A program made the translations under genes and the position numbers. 64,000 nt of DNA. It comes from Phenylobacterium immobile (ATCC 35973). Lineage in GTDB: Bacteria; Pseudomonadota; Alphaproteobacteria; Caulobacterales; Caulobacteraceae. The stretch lies in the NCBI RefSeq assembly GCF_001375595.1, contig NZ_CVJQ01000001.1:1240001-1304000 (forward strand), given 5' to 3'. Shown here in pieces: positions 43,594 through 53,277 of the stretch. Each line of letters starts with the position of its first letter. Position 1 is the stretch's first letter. The notes below the pieces were generated by a model that saw only the letters and a list, made by a program, of their open reading frames with translations, did not search any database and had not been told where the DNA came from.

Positions 43594-43991
43594 TTCTGGG
43601 CGAACCGGGCCCGGCGTCCGCGATAGCCGCCGAAGTTCCCGCGGGTGTCGCTGACGCTGACGGCCACAGCGGCGTTCTGGCCGATCGGCTGGCAGACTGA
43701 GGCGCCGACGCTGCGATAGCCGCCGGTGCCGACGCCGACTTCGACGACTCCATGCGGCTTGGTCTCGAGCGTGCCGTCGTCCCTGACGACCTGCGGGCCG
43801 CACAGGCCCATGGCCATGCGCTGCGGCTCGGGCATCGGCTGGTCCAGCGACGTTATCGGACCGATCGCAGCCTCTTCGGAGGGCGGTGCGGCGGGCCCGG
43901 AGGTCGGCGCGGTCATGATCGCCTCCTGGGCCAGCGCGGCGGCCGGCGCGAGAAGGAAGAGGGCGGCGGCCGTCAGGATCGTTACGCGCAT
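43590..43991 (-). CDS. Hypothetical exported protein
   Basis: 133-aa protein with a signal peptide (MRVTILTAAALFLLAPAAALA), an acidic/proline-rich linker and a C-terminal beta-rich segment (GTGGYRSVGASVCQPIGQNA; AVSVSDTRGNFGGYRGRR). Two cysteines (GLCGPQ, SVCQPI) could form a disulfide. Start at ATG 43991 with GGAG 10 nt upstream. Function not recognised. Confidence 0.6.
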   Translation of the reverse strand: MRVTILTAAALFLLAPAAALAQEAIMTAPTSGPAAPPSEEAAIGPITSLDQPMPEPQRMAMGLCGPQVVRDDGTLETKPHGVVEVGVGTGGYRSVGASVCQPIGQNAAVAVSVSDTRGNFGGYRGRRARFAQN

Positions 43992-44061
43992 GGCTATCTC
44001 CAGGAACAGCGCCATCTGCGCAGCGGCCGATGTCGAGAAGATGTTCCAACCACGGCCCCGT

Positions 44062-45609
44062 TTAGTCCGCGCCGACCGCGTGCTCGCTGGGTTGCGGGCG
44101 TTTGACCATCCAGACGAGCGGGACGAGGGCCAGGACCAGCCACGCCGAGACCCGGAAGAAATCGATCGTGGCCAACAGATAGGCCTGGTTCACCGCCAAC
44201 TGGGCGACGCTGGCCGTGGCCTGTTGGGCGCTGATGCCCATGGCCTGGAGTTGCGCGACCGCGGCGCCGAACGCCGCCCCGGTCGCGGGGATGATTTCGG
44301 CGAGGCGCGTCTGATGGACGGCGGCGTCCTGGTCCCAGATCGTCGTCACCATCGAGGCGGCGAAACTGCCGGCCGTGAGACGGCAGAAGTTCGACAGGCC
44401 CGAGGCCTGCGGCACCTGGTCCGGCGGAACGCCGTTCAGCGCCAGGGTGATCATCGAGACGAAGAAGGTGGCCATGGCCGCCCCCTGAACCAGCATAGGC
44501 AGAGCCAGCGCGTAATAGTCGGCGTCGGTGGTGTAGAGCGAGCGCATGTAAAAGGAGAGCGCGAAGGCCGCCAGCGAGAAGCTGGCCGTCAGGCGCATGT
44601 CTATCTTGCCCATCACCCGGGCGACGAAGGGGGTCAGGAACACCGCGACGACGCCGGCCGGCGCCGCCACAAGCCCGGCCCAGGTGGCCACGAAGCCCAT
44701 GCGGGTCTGCAGCCACAGCGGCAGGAGCAGGTTGGAGCCGAAGAAGATAGCGTAGCCCAGGCAGAAGGCGATCGTCGGCAGGAGGAAGTTCTTCGACTTG
44801 AACAGCGACAGATCGACGATCGGGTTCTTCTCGTTCAGCTCCCAGATCAGCCAGGCGACGAAGCCGATCGCGGCGATCACGCATTCGACGACGATGGCCG
44901 GCGAGGAGAACCAGTCGGCCTCCTTGCCGGTGTCCAGCATCACCTGGAGCGCGCCGACCCAGACCAGCAGCAGCATGAAGCCTGCGCCATCGACGGGAAT
45001 CTTGCGGGTCGGCGTCTCGCGGCTGGCCGTGTTGCGCCAGCAGATGACGGCGCAGAGGATGCCGACCGGCACATTGATCAGAAAGATCCATTCCCAGGCG
45101 ACGTTGTCGGAGATGTAGCCGCCGAGGATCGGGCCGCAGATCGGCGCGACCAGGGTCGTCATCGACCAGATGGCGAGCGCCGTGCCGCGCTTCTGCGGCG
45201 GGAAGATCATGATCAGCAGCGACTGCGACCCTGGGATCATGGGCCCGGAGACGGCGCCCTGGATGATCCGGAAGATCACGAGCGAGGGCAGGTCCCAGGC
45301 GATGCCGCAGAGGAACGAGGCGATGGTGAACAGCACCACGCTGGCGACGAAGGTCTTCACCACGCCGTAGCGGCCCATCAGCCAGCCGGTCAGCGGCACG
45401 GACACACCGTTGGCCACGGCGAAGGAGGTGATCACCCAGGTGCCCTGGCTGGAACTGACGCCCAGGTTGCCGGCGATGGTCGGGATTGAGACGTTGGCGA
45501 TCGAGCCGTCCAGCACCTGCATGAAGGTGCCGAGGGCCAGCGCGATCGACGTGATCGCCAGGGTCACCCCCGTCATCGGGGGCGGTGAGGTTCCGGATGA
45601 GTCAGCCAT
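44062..45609 (-). CDS. emrB: DHA2-family drug:H+ antiporter (EmrB-like)
   Basis: 515-aa inner-membrane exporter with 14 predicted helices. Landmarks: MQVLDGSIANVSIPTIAGNL in helix 1, WLMGRYGVVKTF motif A, and GAVSGPMIPGSQSLLIM. It works with an EmrA-type adaptor and an outer-membrane factor to pump hydrophobic compounds out of the cell. Last gene of the leftward nodT-emrA-emrB operon, 12 nt after emrA. Confidence 0.92.
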   Translation of the reverse strand: MADSSGTSPPPMTGVTLAITSIALALGTFMQVLDGSIANVSIPTIAGNLGVSSSQGTWVITSFAVANGVSVPLTGWLMGRYGVVKTFVASVVLFTIASFLCGIAWDLPSLVIFRIIQGAVSGPMIPGSQSLLIMIFPPQKRGTALAIWSMTTLVAPICGPILGGYISDNVAWEWIFLINVPVGILCAVICWRNTASRETPTRKIPVDGAGFMLLLVWVGALQVMLDTGKEADWFSSPAIVVECVIAAIGFVAWLIWELNEKNPIVDLSLFKSKNFLLPTIAFCLGYAIFFGSNLLLPLWLQTRMGFVATWAGLVAAPAGVVAVFLTPFVARVMGKIDMRLTASFSLAAFALSFYMRSLYTTDADYYALALPMLVQGAAMATFFVSMITLALNGVPPDQVPQASGLSNFCRLTAGSFAASMVTTIWDQDAAVHQTRLAEIIPATGAAFGAAVAQLQAMGISAQQATASVAQLAVNQAYLLATIDFFRVSAWLVLALVPLVWMVKRPQPSEHAVGAD

Positions 45610-45621
45610 TTTGGGCCAGCC

Positions 45622-46698
45622 TCAACGCGCGTCGCTGATGTCGATCTTGGCCTTCATGGAAAGGCCGACGCGCAAGGGATGTCGGACCAGTTCACGGGGA
45701 TCGAGGTCGATGCGCACGGGCAGGCGTTGGACCACCTTGATCCAGTTGCCCGAGGCGTTCTGCGCCGGGATCAGCGAGAAGGCCGAGCCCGTGCCGCCGG
45801 CGAAGCCGAAAACGCGGCCGTGAAACTTCACGTCGTCGCCATAGAGATCGGATACGAGCGTCACCGACTGCCCGGGGCGCACCTTGGTCAGCTGCACTTC
45901 CTTGAAGTTCGCGTCGACATAGGCCGCCTGGAGCGGCGCGACCGACATCAGAGGCGCGCCGACGGCGACCTGCTGACCGACCTGCACCTGCTTGCGGGAG
46001 ATGACGCCGGTGGTTGGTGCGCGGATCACGGTGCGCGAGAGCGCCAGTTCGGCCGCCTCAAGCCGCGCGCGCGCGCCGACGATGTCGGGGTTGTCGATGG
46101 TCGCGCCCTTGATCATGACGGCGTTGGCCTGGCGCTGGCCCTGGGCCGACTTGAGGTTGGCTTCGGCCTGAGCGAGCGCGGCTTCGGCGGTGGCGGCGCT
46201 GTTGCGCGCATTGGTCAGTTCTTCGCCGGAGACCGCGCCGGAGCCAGACAGTCGGTTGCGGCGGGCGAGGTCGAGGCGGGCCAGTTGCAGGTCCGCGCGG
46301 GCCCGGGCGACGTCGGCCTGGCGCGCGCCGACCTGGCCGCCGAGCGCATCGTCATTGGCCTGGAAGCCGGCGACCCGCCGCTCGGCCTGCCCCAGGGCGG
46401 CGCGCGCTTCGGCGACGGCGATGCGGGCGTCGGAATCGTCGAGGATCAGCAGGGTGTCGCCCTGTTTCACGGTCTGGGTCTCGCGCACCAGGATCCGGGC
46501 GACAGGTCCGGCCACCAGGGGCGTCACCTGGGCCACTTCAGCGCCGACATAGGCGTTGTCGGTCTCGACCGTGCGGCCGCCGAACAAGAGCTCGTAGCCG
46601 CCCCAAAGGGCGACGCCGGCGACGACGACCCCGCCCAGGATCATCAACTGGCGGCGACGCGGGTTGGCGGCCGGTGTTTCTGAAGACGCGTTGCCCAT
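45622..46698 (-). CDS. emrA: HlyD-family membrane fusion protein (EmrA-like)
   Basis: 358-aa periplasmic adaptor with an N-terminal anchor helix (QLMILGGVVVAGVALWGGYE), half-motif biotinyl-lipoyl domains flanking a long coiled coil (~90-205; RVAGFQANDDALGGQVGARQ, AEAALAQAEANLKSAQGQRQ), and the beta-barrel domain (VRPGQSVTLVSDLYGDDVKF). It links EmrB to the outer-membrane channel. It starts 37 nt after the nodT stop. Confidence 0.92.
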   Translation of the reverse strand: MGNASSETPAANPRRRQLMILGGVVVAGVALWGGYELLFGGRTVETDNAYVGAEVAQVTPLVAGPVARILVRETQTVKQGDTLLILDDSDARIAVAEARAALGQAERRVAGFQANDDALGGQVGARQADVARARADLQLARLDLARRNRLSGSGAVSGEELTNARNSAATAEAALAQAEANLKSAQGQRQANAVMIKGATIDNPDIVGARARLEAAELALSRTVIRAPTTGVISRKQVQVGQQVAVGAPLMSVAPLQAAYVDANFKEVQLTKVRPGQSVTLVSDLYGDDVKFHGRVFGFAGGTGSAFSLIPAQNASGNWIKVVQRLPVRIDLDPRELVRHPLRVGLSMKAKIDISDAR

Positions 46699-46735
46699 GG
46701 AAGGAGCCTCGGGAGAAGAAACGGAGGGGGGTGAT

Positions 46736-48159
46736 TCAGCCGGCCTGGAAGCCGCCGCCGAGCGCGCGGACCAGGGCGACGTCGAGACTGAAGGCGCGGG
46801 CCTCCAGGTCGGCGAGACGCCGGCGGCGCGTCAGGAGCTGTTGTTCGGCCTGCAGCAGGGTCGAGTAGGTGGAAAGCTCGCCTTCGTAGCGAAGGCGAGC
46901 AATGCGGTAGGCGTCTTCGCTTGCGGCCAGGGCCGCCCGGCTATCGGACAGCTGGGCGGCGAGCGCAGTCTCGGAGGCGACAACGTCGGCCACCTGGCGG
47001 AACGCCTCGGCTACGGCGCCGTCATAGGCGGCCACGGCGCCATCGCGATCGGCGCGGGCGCCGCTTAGCCCCGCGCGCAGGGCCCCGCCCTCGAAGATCG
47101 GCAGGCTGATCGCAGGGCCGACGCCGCCGATGTCCGAACCGGCGTTGAACAGGCGGTCGACGTGCAAGGCCTGGGCGCCGATGAAACCGGCGAGATTGAC
47201 GTTGGGATAGAAGGCCGCGCGCGCCTCACGCATGCGCGCGGCGCTGGCCTCGGCGCGCCAGCGGGCGGCGGTGACGTCTGGACGACGGCCGACCAGCTCG
47301 GCCGCGATGGCGGGGGGCAGGCCGAAGGGCTTGAGGGCGGCGGGGGGCGGAATCGTGATCGCCAGGCCCCGATCGGGGCCAGCGCCCAGCAGGGCGGCGA
47401 TGCGGTTGCGGGTCAGTGCGATCTGTTCGTCCAGGGCGGCCAGGTCGGCGCGGGCTTGCAGCGGCTCGGCCTCGGCCTGGCGCTGCTCGCCGCGGGTGTC
47501 GAGACCGTTGGCCACGCGCTGGGCGACCAGAGCGGCGGTCTGGCCCTGGAGGTCGACGGCGCGCGCGGCGATCTCGCGTTCCGCGTTCAGGCCGGCGAAG
47601 TCGGCGTAGGCGGCTGCGACCCCGGTGGCCAGCATCAACCGCGCCTCGGCGGCCTCGGCCTGGGCGGCGCGGGCGTCGGAGACGGCGGCCGCCACGGCGG
47701 CGCGGTTGCGCCCCCAGAAGTCCAGCTCCCAGGCGAAATCCAGCGTCAGCCGGCCATAGCTATTGTAGCCGCGCGGGACGAAGTCCGCCGGGATGCCGTT
47801 GTTATAACTCTGCTTGGCCTCCTGAACCGAGCCGTTCACGCGGACGGTTGGGAGCTGGCGCGCGCGGGTCTGGCCGGCGGCGGCTTCCGCTCGGCGCATG
47901 CGGGCCTCGGCCTGGGCGAGGGTAGGCGAACCGGCAGCGCCTCGTCGATCAGGCCGTTCAGCTGGGCGTCGCCATAGGCGGTCCACCAGCGGTCGGCGGG
48001 CCAGTCAGCGTGTGGAGCGGGGAGGCTACGGGCGGTTTCGTAGGCGTCAGGCGCCTTGGCTACGCGGGCCGGCGCGTTTGCCGGCAGGCTCGCGCAGGCG
48101 GAAAGGGCCGCCGCCGAAAGGCCCAACAACAGGGCGACCTTTGGGAATGTACGCAACAT
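46736..48159 (-). pseudogene. NodT-family outer-membrane efflux lipoprotein, single frameshift
   Basis: Two overlapping frames together make one ~470-aa NodT/TolC-type protein. The first (from ATG 48159) has a lipoprotein signal with lipobox LSAC and reads to DAQLNGLIDEALP. The second carries GSPTLAQAEARMRRAEAAAG and the two OEP domains to the end at 46736. They join near 47931-47938 (CTGCCGGTTCG), where one missing base (expected CTGGCCGGT) breaks the frame. The rest is intact, so this is a very recent mutation or a sequencing error. If real, the efflux system lacks its cognate outer-membrane channel. Confidence 0.85.
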
Positions 48160-48174
48160 GGCGAGCCTTGGTCC

Positions 48175-48192
48175 AACCGTACGGTACGGTCA
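48175..48192. promoter_or_regulatory. TetR operator, copy 1 (nodT side)
   Basis: AACCGTACGGTACGGTCA, the exact reverse complement of copy 2 at 48232-48249. It contains the palindromic core CCGTACGG and lies 16 bp upstream of the nodT ATG, where bound repressor would block transcription or early elongation. Confidence 0.8.
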
Positions 48193-48231
48193 TATTGCGC
48201 TCTTACGCCCCATGAGTTAGCTTGGTCAAGC

Positions 48232-48249
48232 TGACCGTACCGTACGGTT
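48232..48249. promoter_or_regulatory. TetR operator, copy 2 (tetR side)
   Basis: TGACCGTACCGTACGGTT, identical to copy 1 in inverse orientation, 39 bp from it and 13 bp before the tetR start. Two identical sites facing the two divergent genes indicate autoregulation and control of nodT-emrAB by the same TetR protein. Confidence 0.8.
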
Positions 48250-48262
48250 TGGAGATTCTCAG

Positions 48263-48892
48263 ATGACGGCTCCGGCCAAGCCCGCCCGCCTCGACCGTGA
48301 CGCCCGCCGGGAAGTGATCCTCGACGTCGCCCAGGGCGTGTTCCTAGAGGATGGCTTCGCTGCGGCCTCGATGTCGACGATCGCCGCGCGGCTGGGCGGG
48401 TCCAAGGGCACGCTCTACAATTACTTCAAGAGCAAGGATGAGCTGTTCGAGGACGTGGTCCGCCGCCATTGCTTCTGGCGCCAGGAGGCGTTGTTCGGGG
48501 ACCTTGATCCGGGGCTCGGCGCCGAGACCACCCTGCTGCGCCTGGCGGCGACCTACATCCGCATCACCTTGAACGAAGAGACCATGCGCAGCCTGCGGCT
48601 GGTCATCGCCGAGGTGGAGCGTTCGCCGCAGATTGGCCGCAGCTTCTATGAGGAGGGCCCGAAGTTCGGCGCGGATCGTCTGGCGACCATGATGGCCGAC
48701 TGGATGGGGAGCGGCGACCTGGAGGCGGATGACCCGCTGGAGGCCGCCGAGTTCTTCCTCGGCCTCTGCAAGGGCCGCTTCTACATGCCCCGGCTGCTGA
48801 ATTATTCGCCGGAGCTGACGCCGGCGCAGGCCATGGCCGCCGCCGAGAAGTCGGTCCGCGCCTTTCTGAAGATCTACGCCAAGGCCGGCTGA
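48263..48892 (+). CDS. TetR/AcrR-family repressor of the adjacent efflux operon
   Basis: 209-aa regulator. The N-terminal helix-turn-helix (~15-60) reads REVILDVAQGVFLEDGFAAA, MSTIAARLGGSKGTLYNYFK, SKDELF, all conserved. The C-terminal ligand domain (~80-205) resembles the AcrR group (TLNEETMRSLRLVIAEVERS). It is divergent from nodT-emrA-emrB over two inverted operator copies, so it very likely represses the pump until a toxic ligand binds. ATG 48263 with GGAG upstream. Confidence 0.92.
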   Translation: MTAPAKPARLDRDARREVILDVAQGVFLEDGFAAASMSTIAARLGGSKGTLYNYFKSKDELFEDVVRRHCFWRQEALFGDLDPGLGAETTLLRLAATYIRITLNEETMRSLRLVIAEVERSPQIGRSFYEEGPKFGADRLATMMADWMGSGDLEADDPLEAAEFFLGLCKGRFYMPRLLNYSPELTPAQAMAAAEKSVRAFLKIYAKAG

Positions 48893-49395
48893 ACGGCGAC
48901 GTCCACCATGATCTCGCCCGAGATGGCTTCCAGAGCGACCTGAACCTCGTCGCTGGCGAGGCCGGCCGGCAGGCTCAAGCGCGCTTCCATGTGGAACAAA
49001 GGCGCCCCGGTCTGCGCCTCCAGGCTGAGCCGCGTGTCGAGGGCCTCGATATTGGCGCCGAGATCACTCAGGAGCGCGGTGACTTGATGGACAATGCCGG
49101 GGCGGTCATGCCCGACCAGGCTGAACTGGATCGCGGGCCCCGCAGGCGCGGCGACGGCGATGGCCGGCGCGATCCGCACCTCAAGGCCCTGAGAATCGAC
49201 GGCCTTGACCGCGGCGCGCAACCGCTCGACTCCCTCGGCCTCAACCTCGACGAGCACCGAGCCCACATACAGCCCGCCCAGTTGGCTGAGATGGCTCTCC
49301 AGCCAGTTGCCGCCCGCGCCCAGCACCGCCGCCGCCAGCGCCTGCGTCAGCCCCGGCCGGTCGCTGCCGGTGACGTTGAGGATCAGGGTTTCCAT
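48874..49395 (-). CDS. Double-ACT-domain regulatory protein (GcvR-like)
   Basis: 173-aa protein of two ACT domains: residues ~3-75 (LILNVTGSDRPGLTQALAAA ... GGNWLESHLSQLGG) and ~90-165 (IQFSLVGHDRPGIVHQVTAL ... GANIEALDTRLSL). The G-x-DRPG motifs bind amino-acid ligands. Resembles the GcvR regulator of glycine cleavage, but no gcv gene is near. It overlaps the end of the tetR gene by 19 nt (convergent). Confidence 0.82.
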   Translation of the reverse strand: METLILNVTGSDRPGLTQALAAAVLGAGGNWLESHLSQLGGLYVGSVLVEVEAEGVERLRAAVKAVDSQGLEVRIAPAIAVAAPAGPAIQFSLVGHDRPGIVHQVTALLSDLGANIEALDTRLSLEAQTGAPLFHMEARLSLPAGLASDEVQVALEAISGEIMVDVAVQPALA

Positions 49396-49423
49396 TGGCG
49401 TTTCGTTACACCCAATCGCGGCG

Positions 49424-50080
49424 TCAGCGAATGGGCGCGGGCGCCCAGAGCGCGTCGGCGCTTTCCACGATCATCGCCGCGCCGGCCGCCTCCAGTTCGT
49501 CGCGGCCGCCGAAGCCCCAGAGAACGCCGATGGTCGGGATGGCGTGATGGGCCGCGGCGATGACGTCGTGCTTGCGGTCGCCGACCATGCAGACATCGCT
49601 GGGCTCCAGGCCTTCGGCGTCCAGGATGTGGGCGATCAGTTCGGCCTTGTTCTCGTTTCGCCCGTCGAGCTCGGCGCCATAGACTCCGGAGAGGTAGGGC
49701 CGCAGGCCGAAGTGGTCGACGATGCGGGCGGCGAAACCATGGAACTTCGCCGTGCAGACAAAGAGCTGCGCACCGCGGTCCTGATGGTGGCCGAGGGCCT
49801 CGGCGATCCGCGGATAGACTACCGCATCGTACAGGCCTCGTTCGGAATAGCGTTGTCGATAGAGGCGTAGCGCCTCCAGCGGATCGGCGCGGCCGCCCAG
49901 CAGTTGGGCGAAGGACTCGCGAATCGGCGGACCGATCATCCAGCGCAGGTCGGCGTCTTCCGCGACATCAACGCTCAGGCTTGCGGCGGCGTGGCGGAAG
50001 CTGGCCAGCATGCCGGCCGCCGGATCGACGAGCGTGCCGTCGAGATCGAGAAGCAGGGCGCGGCGTGAGCGGATAGGCAT
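49424..50080 (-). CDS. HAD-superfamily phosphatase (phosphoglycolate phosphatase-like)
   Basis: 218-aa hydrolase. Motif I LLLDLDGTLVDP (nucleophile Asp), motif II around LFVCTAKFHG, motif III Lys in FGLRPYLSG region and motif IV MVGDRKHDVIAA. A helical cap (~20-85) makes it a C1-type Gph/PhnX-like enzyme that removes phosphate from a small metabolite such as 2-phosphoglycolate. Single gene, divergent from the Rieske oxygenase operon. Confidence 0.87.
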   Translation of the reverse strand: MPIRSRRALLLDLDGTLVDPAAGMLASFRHAAASLSVDVAEDADLRWMIGPPIRESFAQLLGGRADPLEALRLYRQRYSERGLYDAVVYPRIAEALGHHQDRGAQLFVCTAKFHGFAARIVDHFGLRPYLSGVYGAELDGRNENKAELIAHILDAEGLEPSDVCMVGDRKHDVIAAAHHAIPTIGVLWGFGGRDELEAAGAAMIVESADALWAPAPIR

Positions 50081-50194
50081 AAGCTGGGCCTAGCGAACTT
50101 GCAGGGCCCTGTCAGCCGCTCGCGAAGTTGGGCGGTTGTGTTAGCGTCCAGCCAAGACGTCCGCCAACAGGACGCGACGGGAGGACAACGCGCC

Positions 50195-51562
50195 ATGAAG
50201 ATCGAACTCGAGCAGAGCTTTGATTTCCACCAGTTCGTCGACACGAAGAACGGCACGGTCGGCCGGGCCATCTTCGCCGACCAGGCGATCTACGAGATGG
50301 AGCTGGAACGGATCTTCGCCCGCGCCTGGAACTTCATGTGCCACGAAAGCCAGATCCCCAAGCCGGGCGATTTCTTCCTGAGCTTCATCGGCGAAGAGTC
50401 GGTCATCGCCACCCGCGACAAGAAGGGCGAGCTGCAGGTCCTGCTGAACTCCTGCCGTCACCGCGGCAACGCGGTGTGCCGTGCGGAGTCAGGCAACGCG
50501 CGCTCGTTCCTCTGCACCTATCACGGTTGGACCTACGGCCTGGACGGATCGCTGATCGGCGTCCCCGGCTACAAGGATTTCTACCACGAGCAACTCGACA
50601 AGTCGCAGTGGGGTCTGGTGCGCGCCGGCAAGGTCGCCAGCTACAAGGGCTTCGTCTTCGCCACCATGGATCCGGAGGCGCCGGACCTCGAGGAGTATCT
50701 CGGGCCGGTCGGCCGGTTGGGCATGGATTTCATGGCCGCCCGGGGCGAGGTGGTGATGTCCGAGGGGGTCCAGAAGAATATCGTCGGCTGCAACTGGAAG
50801 CTGGCCGCGGACAACATCTTCGACTGGTACCATGTGGACATCAGCCACGCCTCCAGCATCCAGGCGATGTTCCTGGAGATGGGCCAGGCGCGCGAAGGCG
50901 TGTTGAGCGTCGAGCCGCAGAACATGCGCCGCCACCGGGTCTCGATCGGCGAATATGGCCACGCCATCGGCGGCCCTCGGATGTCTGAGGCGGACATGGA
51001 GCTGCTACGCACCCGCCATGTCGAGATGCCGAGCTTCGACGCCTATGAGGACCGAGGCTGGATCGGGACGCCTGAGGTCCAGGCTCTGCTGGGCGCCGAG
51101 GAAAGCCGGCACTACGGCCACCCGCACATCTTCCCCAACATGTGGATTTCGACCGGCGGCACCCAGATCGCGCTGCGCCTGCCCAAGGGGCCGGGCAAGA
51201 CTGAGGTCTGGTGGTTCTCAATGCGCGAGAAAGACGCCAGCCCCGAGCTCGAGGCCGCCCGGCGCGGGCAGCATATCCATGTCTTCGGTCCGGCCGGCAT
51301 GTTGGAACAGGACGATGGCGAGAACTGGGACCAGTCGACCCGGACCATGGGCGGGGTGATCGCCCAGCGCTATCCGATCAATTTCCAGATGCGTCTCGGC
51401 ATGGACGAGGTGAAGCGCACTGAAAAGGGCGTGACCTATATGGACGCCACGGTGAGCGAACACGGCCAGCTCTGGACCTGGACCTGCTGGGCCGATTGGA
51501 TGAGCGCTGAAAACTGGGCCGCGCTTAAGGCCAAGCACACCGTCGTGCCCGACAGGTTCTGA
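50195..51562 (+). CDS. Rieske non-heme iron oxygenase, alpha subunit
   Basis: 455-aa ring-hydroxylating-type oxygenase. Rieske [2Fe-2S] ligands: Cys87-x-His89 (CRHRGN) and Cys107-x2-His110 (CTYHGW). Mononuclear iron site: [19 protein letters not shown] (Asp/Asn at ~206-210, His213, His218). It needs a reductase not present nearby. Start at ATG 50195 with GGGAGGA 10-16 nt upstream. Co-transcribed with the FMN alpha-hydroxy-acid oxidase 23 nt downstream. Substrate (aromatic acid or aliphatic/steroid-like) cannot be told. Confidence 0.9.
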   Translation: MKIELEQSFDFHQFVDTKNGTVGRAIFADQAIYEMELERIFARAWNFMCHESQIPKPGDFFLSFIGEESVIATRDKKGELQVLLNSCRHRGNAVCRAESGNARSFLCTYHGWTYGLDGSLIGVPGYKDFYHEQLDKSQWGLVRAGKVASYKGFVFATMDPEAPDLEEYLGPVGRLGMDFMAARGEVVMSEGVQKNIVGCNWKLAADNIFDWYHVDISHASSIQAMFLEMGQAREGVLSVEPQNMRRHRVSIGEYGHAIGGPRMSEADMELLRTRHVEMPSFDAYEDRGWIGTPEVQALLGAEESRHYGHPHIFPNMWISTGGTQIALRLPKGPGKTEVWWFSMREKDASPELEAARRGQHIHVFGPAGMLEQDDGENWDQSTRTMGGVIAQRYPINFQMRLGMDEVKRTEKGVTYMDATVSEHGQLWTWTCWADWMSAENWAALKAKHTVVPDRF

Positions 51563-51585
51563 GGGGGCGACGCAGAGGAGATCAA

Positions 51586-52728
51586 GTGAAAGCGGCTGCG
51601 GTCTCCGACTATCGCGAGCTGGCGCGCCGCCGGCTGCCGCATTTCCTCTTCGAATACATCGACGGGGGTTCCTACGCCGAGGCGACCCTGCGCCGGAACG
51701 TCGCCGACCTGGAGGCGATCACGCTTCGCCAGCGGGTGCTGAAGGACGTCTCGTCGATCGACCTGTCGACTCAGCTGTTCGGCCAATCCCTGGCGATGCC
51801 GGTCGCCCTAGGTCCGATCGGCCTGGCGGGTTTGTACGGGCGGCGCGGCGAGGTGCAGGCCGCACGCGCGGCGCAGGCCGCCGGCGCGCCCTTCACCCTG
51901 TCGACCATGGCGGTCTGCGCCATCGACGAGGTCGCCGCGGCCGGCGTCGGGCCCTTCTGGTTTCAGCTCTATATGATCCGCGACCGCGGGTTCATGCGCG
52001 ACCTGCTGGCCAAGGCGAAGGCGGCGGGCTGCTCGGCTTTGGTGTTCACCGTCGACCTGCCGGTCCCGGGCGCCCGCTACCGCGACGTCCGCTCTGGCCT
52101 GGCGGGCGCGCCGGGGCTGGCGGGCGGCCTTCGCCGATTCGGTCAGACGCTCGCCCGGCCGGGCTGGGCCTGGGACGTCGGGCTGAACGGGCGCCCGCAC
52201 AGCCTGGGCAATGTCGCGCCCGTCCTGGCCGGCCAGACCGGGCTGGAGGACTTCTTCGCCTGGATCCGCGACAACTTCGACGCCGCGACCACCTGGCGCG
52301 ATCTCGCCTTCCTGCGGGGAGCCTGGGACGGACCGATCATCATCAAGGGCGTCCTCGACGTCGAAGACGCGCGCGAGGCGGCGCGGTCCGGCGCCGACGG
52401 CCTGGTGGTGTCTAACCACGGCGGCCGCCAGCTCGACGGCGCCCTGTCTTCAGCCGCGGCGCTCCCGGCTATCGCTCAGGCGGTGGGCGACCAGATCACC
52501 GTGCTCGCCGATGGCGGCGTGCGTTCCGGCCTGGATGTGGTGCGGATGCTGGCGCTGGGCTCCAAGGGCGTGCTGCTGGGGCGCGCCTGGGCCTATGCGC
52601 TGGCCGGTGGCGGCGGGGCGGGGGTCGCCCATGTGCTGCAGCTTATCGAGGCGGAGATCCAGGTGGCCATGGCGCTGACCGGCGTGGCGCGAGTCGGGGA
52701 CATCGGGCCGGATATCCTGGCCGGCTGA
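51586..52728 (+). CDS. FMN-dependent alpha-hydroxy-acid dehydrogenase/oxidase (LldD family)
   Basis: 380-aa TIM-barrel flavoenzyme. FMN and substrate motifs: [51 protein letters not shown] (Lys254), [12 protein letters not shown] (catalytic His278, Arg281) and [13 protein letters not shown]. It oxidises an L-2-hydroxy acid such as lactate, glycolate or mandelate. GTG start after GAGGAG. Pairing with a Rieske oxygenase suggests a catabolic route that yields an alpha-hydroxy acid rather than simple lactate use. Confidence 0.9.
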   Translation: MKAAAVSDYRELARRRLPHFLFEYIDGGSYAEATLRRNVADLEAITLRQRVLKDVSSIDLSTQLFGQSLAMPVALGPIGLAGLYGRRGEVQAARAAQAAGAPFTLSTMAVCAIDEVAAAGVGPFWFQLYMIRDRGFMRDLLAKAKAAGCSALVFTVDLPVPGARYRDVRSGLAGAPGLAGGLRRFGQTLARPGWAWDVGLNGRPHSLGNVAPVLAGQTGLEDFFAWIRDNFDAATTWRDLAFLRGAWDGPIIIKGVLDVEDAREAARSGADGLVVSNHGGRQLDGALSSAAALPAIAQAVGDQITVLADGGVRSGLDVVRMLALGSKGVLLGRAWAYALAGGGGAGVAHVLQLIEAEIQVAMALTGVARVGDIGPDILAG

Positions 52729-52736
52729 TCGGCGAT

Positions 52737-53180
52737 TTAGAACGCGCTCTCGTACTTGTCGTTGATGTTCACGTTGAGCACGCCGACGCCGGTCGCCGAG
52801 ACGTAGAGGTCGAAGGTGAAGAAGACCGGGGCGCCTACCGTGTAGAGCACCCAGGTCTGGCGCTTTACGCCAGGGGCGAAGACCTTCTCGTTGGCGAAGG
52901 ACCAGTGGGTGATCGAGCCGTAGAAGTTAATGTAGGTCGCGGCCGAATTCGTCAGCTTATCGGTGGCCGCCGGGTTCTTCTGCATCAACGGCGTCTGGAT
53001 GAAGAGCTTGGCGGTGGCGTCAGCTGGGTAGCCGCTTTTGAGCGTCTGGAAATAGCCCTCGATAAGCTGGGCCTCGGGCCCAGGCCGTGTAGCCGCGACC
53101 GCCGGCTTCGCGGCCTGGGCGAAGGCGGACTGGGCGTACAGGCAGGACAGCGCCGCCGCCGCCGCCGCTATCGATTTCAT
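52737..53180 (-). CDS. Hypothetical exported protein
   Basis: 147-aa protein with a signal peptide (MKSIAAAAAALSCLYAQSAF, cleavage near AFA) and an alpha/beta domain: LIEGYFQTLKSGYPADATAK, INFYGSITHWSFANEKVFAP, TWVLYTVGAPVFFTFDLYVS. The fold looks like a small periplasmic NTF2/DUF-type domain; not recognised. Start chosen at ATG 53180 so that the signal peptide is N-terminal; a longer frame begins at 53207. Confidence 0.65.
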   Translation of the reverse strand: MKSIAAAAAALSCLYAQSAFAQAAKPAVAATRPGPEAQLIEGYFQTLKSGYPADATAKLFIQTPLMQKNPAATDKLTNSAATYINFYGSITHWSFANEKVFAPGVKRQTWVLYTVGAPVFFTFDLYVSATGVGVLNVNINDKYESAF

Positions 53181-53277
53181 GGACGCCAACCGCACCCCCG
53201 CCGTCATCCCGGGCAGGCGCGCTGCAGCCGGGATGACGAAACTATTGCGTCGGTCGAGCCAGGTCTACGCCTCTCCC

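Noticed and set aside
43726..45489. 587-codon plus-strand frame
   Set aside because: Antisense to the emrB-type transporter and the exported protein; extreme Arg/Gly/Asp/Gln composition marks it as a shadow.
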